Virus record (IMG/VR): IMGVR_UViG_3300037875_000660 | Location: 1-27,756 of that record | Strand: one strand, 5' to 3' | DNA from: a virus | DNA length: 27,756 bases | Part shown: positions 27,677-27,756 of the stretch, piece after piece | Position numbering within the stretch: position 1 is the stretch's first letter | Layout of the letters: each line of letters begins with the position of its first letter | Translations under genes and position numbers: made by a program | Notes under the pieces: generated by a model | The model's database searches: none | Seen by the model: the letters and a program-made list of their open reading frames with translations, nothing else | What the model was told of the DNA's origin: nothing

Positions 27677-27756
27677 TGTTTATCGGGATACTAACAGTTA
27701 GTATAATCTGTTTAGTGGCATGCATCGATGCCAGAAGCGTCATGAATCATTGGATT
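27673..27756 (+). CDS. Start of a membrane or lipoprotein gene, cut by the window edge
   Basis: 28 codons visible (MMFIGILTVSIICLVAC...). A hydrophobic stretch ends in LVAC, which fits a lipobox, though the N terminus lacks the usual positive residue. It could be a spanin-like lipoprotein or a simple membrane protein. ATGA overlap with the preceding gene implies coupled translation. Confidence 0.55.
   Translation, partial: MMFIGILTVSIICLVACIDARSVMNHWI

Overview
The window is a segment of a tailed double-stranded DNA phage (Caudoviricetes), or a prophage of one. The right two thirds hold a textbook head and packaging block: large terminase, portal, prohead protease with scaffold, probable decoration protein and HK97-fold major capsid protein. 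I cannot name the host. A monomeric, adenosylcobalamin-dependent ribonucleotide reductase, strong Shine-Dalgarno sites and factor-independent terminators show only that it is bacterial. The many tiny accessory genes suggest a large genome of which this is one part.

Layout. (1) Positions 1-6562, all leftward: 17 complete and one partial small gene (31-201 codons), each in its own cassette. Read along the minus strand, a cassette is: a T-rich tract ending in TATG, a conserved 5' stem-loop, a Shine-Dalgarno site, a short ORF, a gene-specific hairpin at or around the stop codon, and a C-rich terminator hairpin. The 5' stem-loop keeps its pairing while its bases change (GCGAT/ATCGC, GCCAT/ATGGC, GCGGC/GCCGC) and comes in a long rod-like class and a short one. 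Almost none of the small proteins belongs to a family I recognise. (2) 6563-6793: a divergent control region with a nine-base G run, two TATATAAACT repeats and a sigma70-like promoter facing right. (3) 6794-8746: the class II ribonucleotide reductase, closed by a terminator. (4) 8819-25321: the rightward packaging and head genes, tightly packed with many start/stop overlaps. Before the large terminase come a small protein, a four-cysteine protein in the position of a small terminase, a 999-residue protein with a DEDD-exonuclease-like start and a RecB-type PD-(D/E)XK nuclease near its end, and three basic, glycine-rich proteins with hydrophobic stretches. (5) 25330-27756: a terminator that may contain a promoter, then an unknown structural protein, an Ig-like-domain protein, a small membrane protein and a cut-off membrane or lipoprotein gene.

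How it fits together. The reductase supplies deoxynucleotides. The terminase, portal, protease/scaffold, decoration and capsid genes build and fill the head. The leftward array looks like accessory or host-takeover functions, each apparently made as its own short mRNA protected by structure at both ends. The cassette architecture and the stop-codon hairpins are the most unusual things here, followed by the dual-nuclease-like protein in the packaging block. The array uses mainly G/C-ending codons, while the packaging genes lean on AGA, ATA and A/T-ending codons, except the decoration and capsid genes, which look tuned for high expression.
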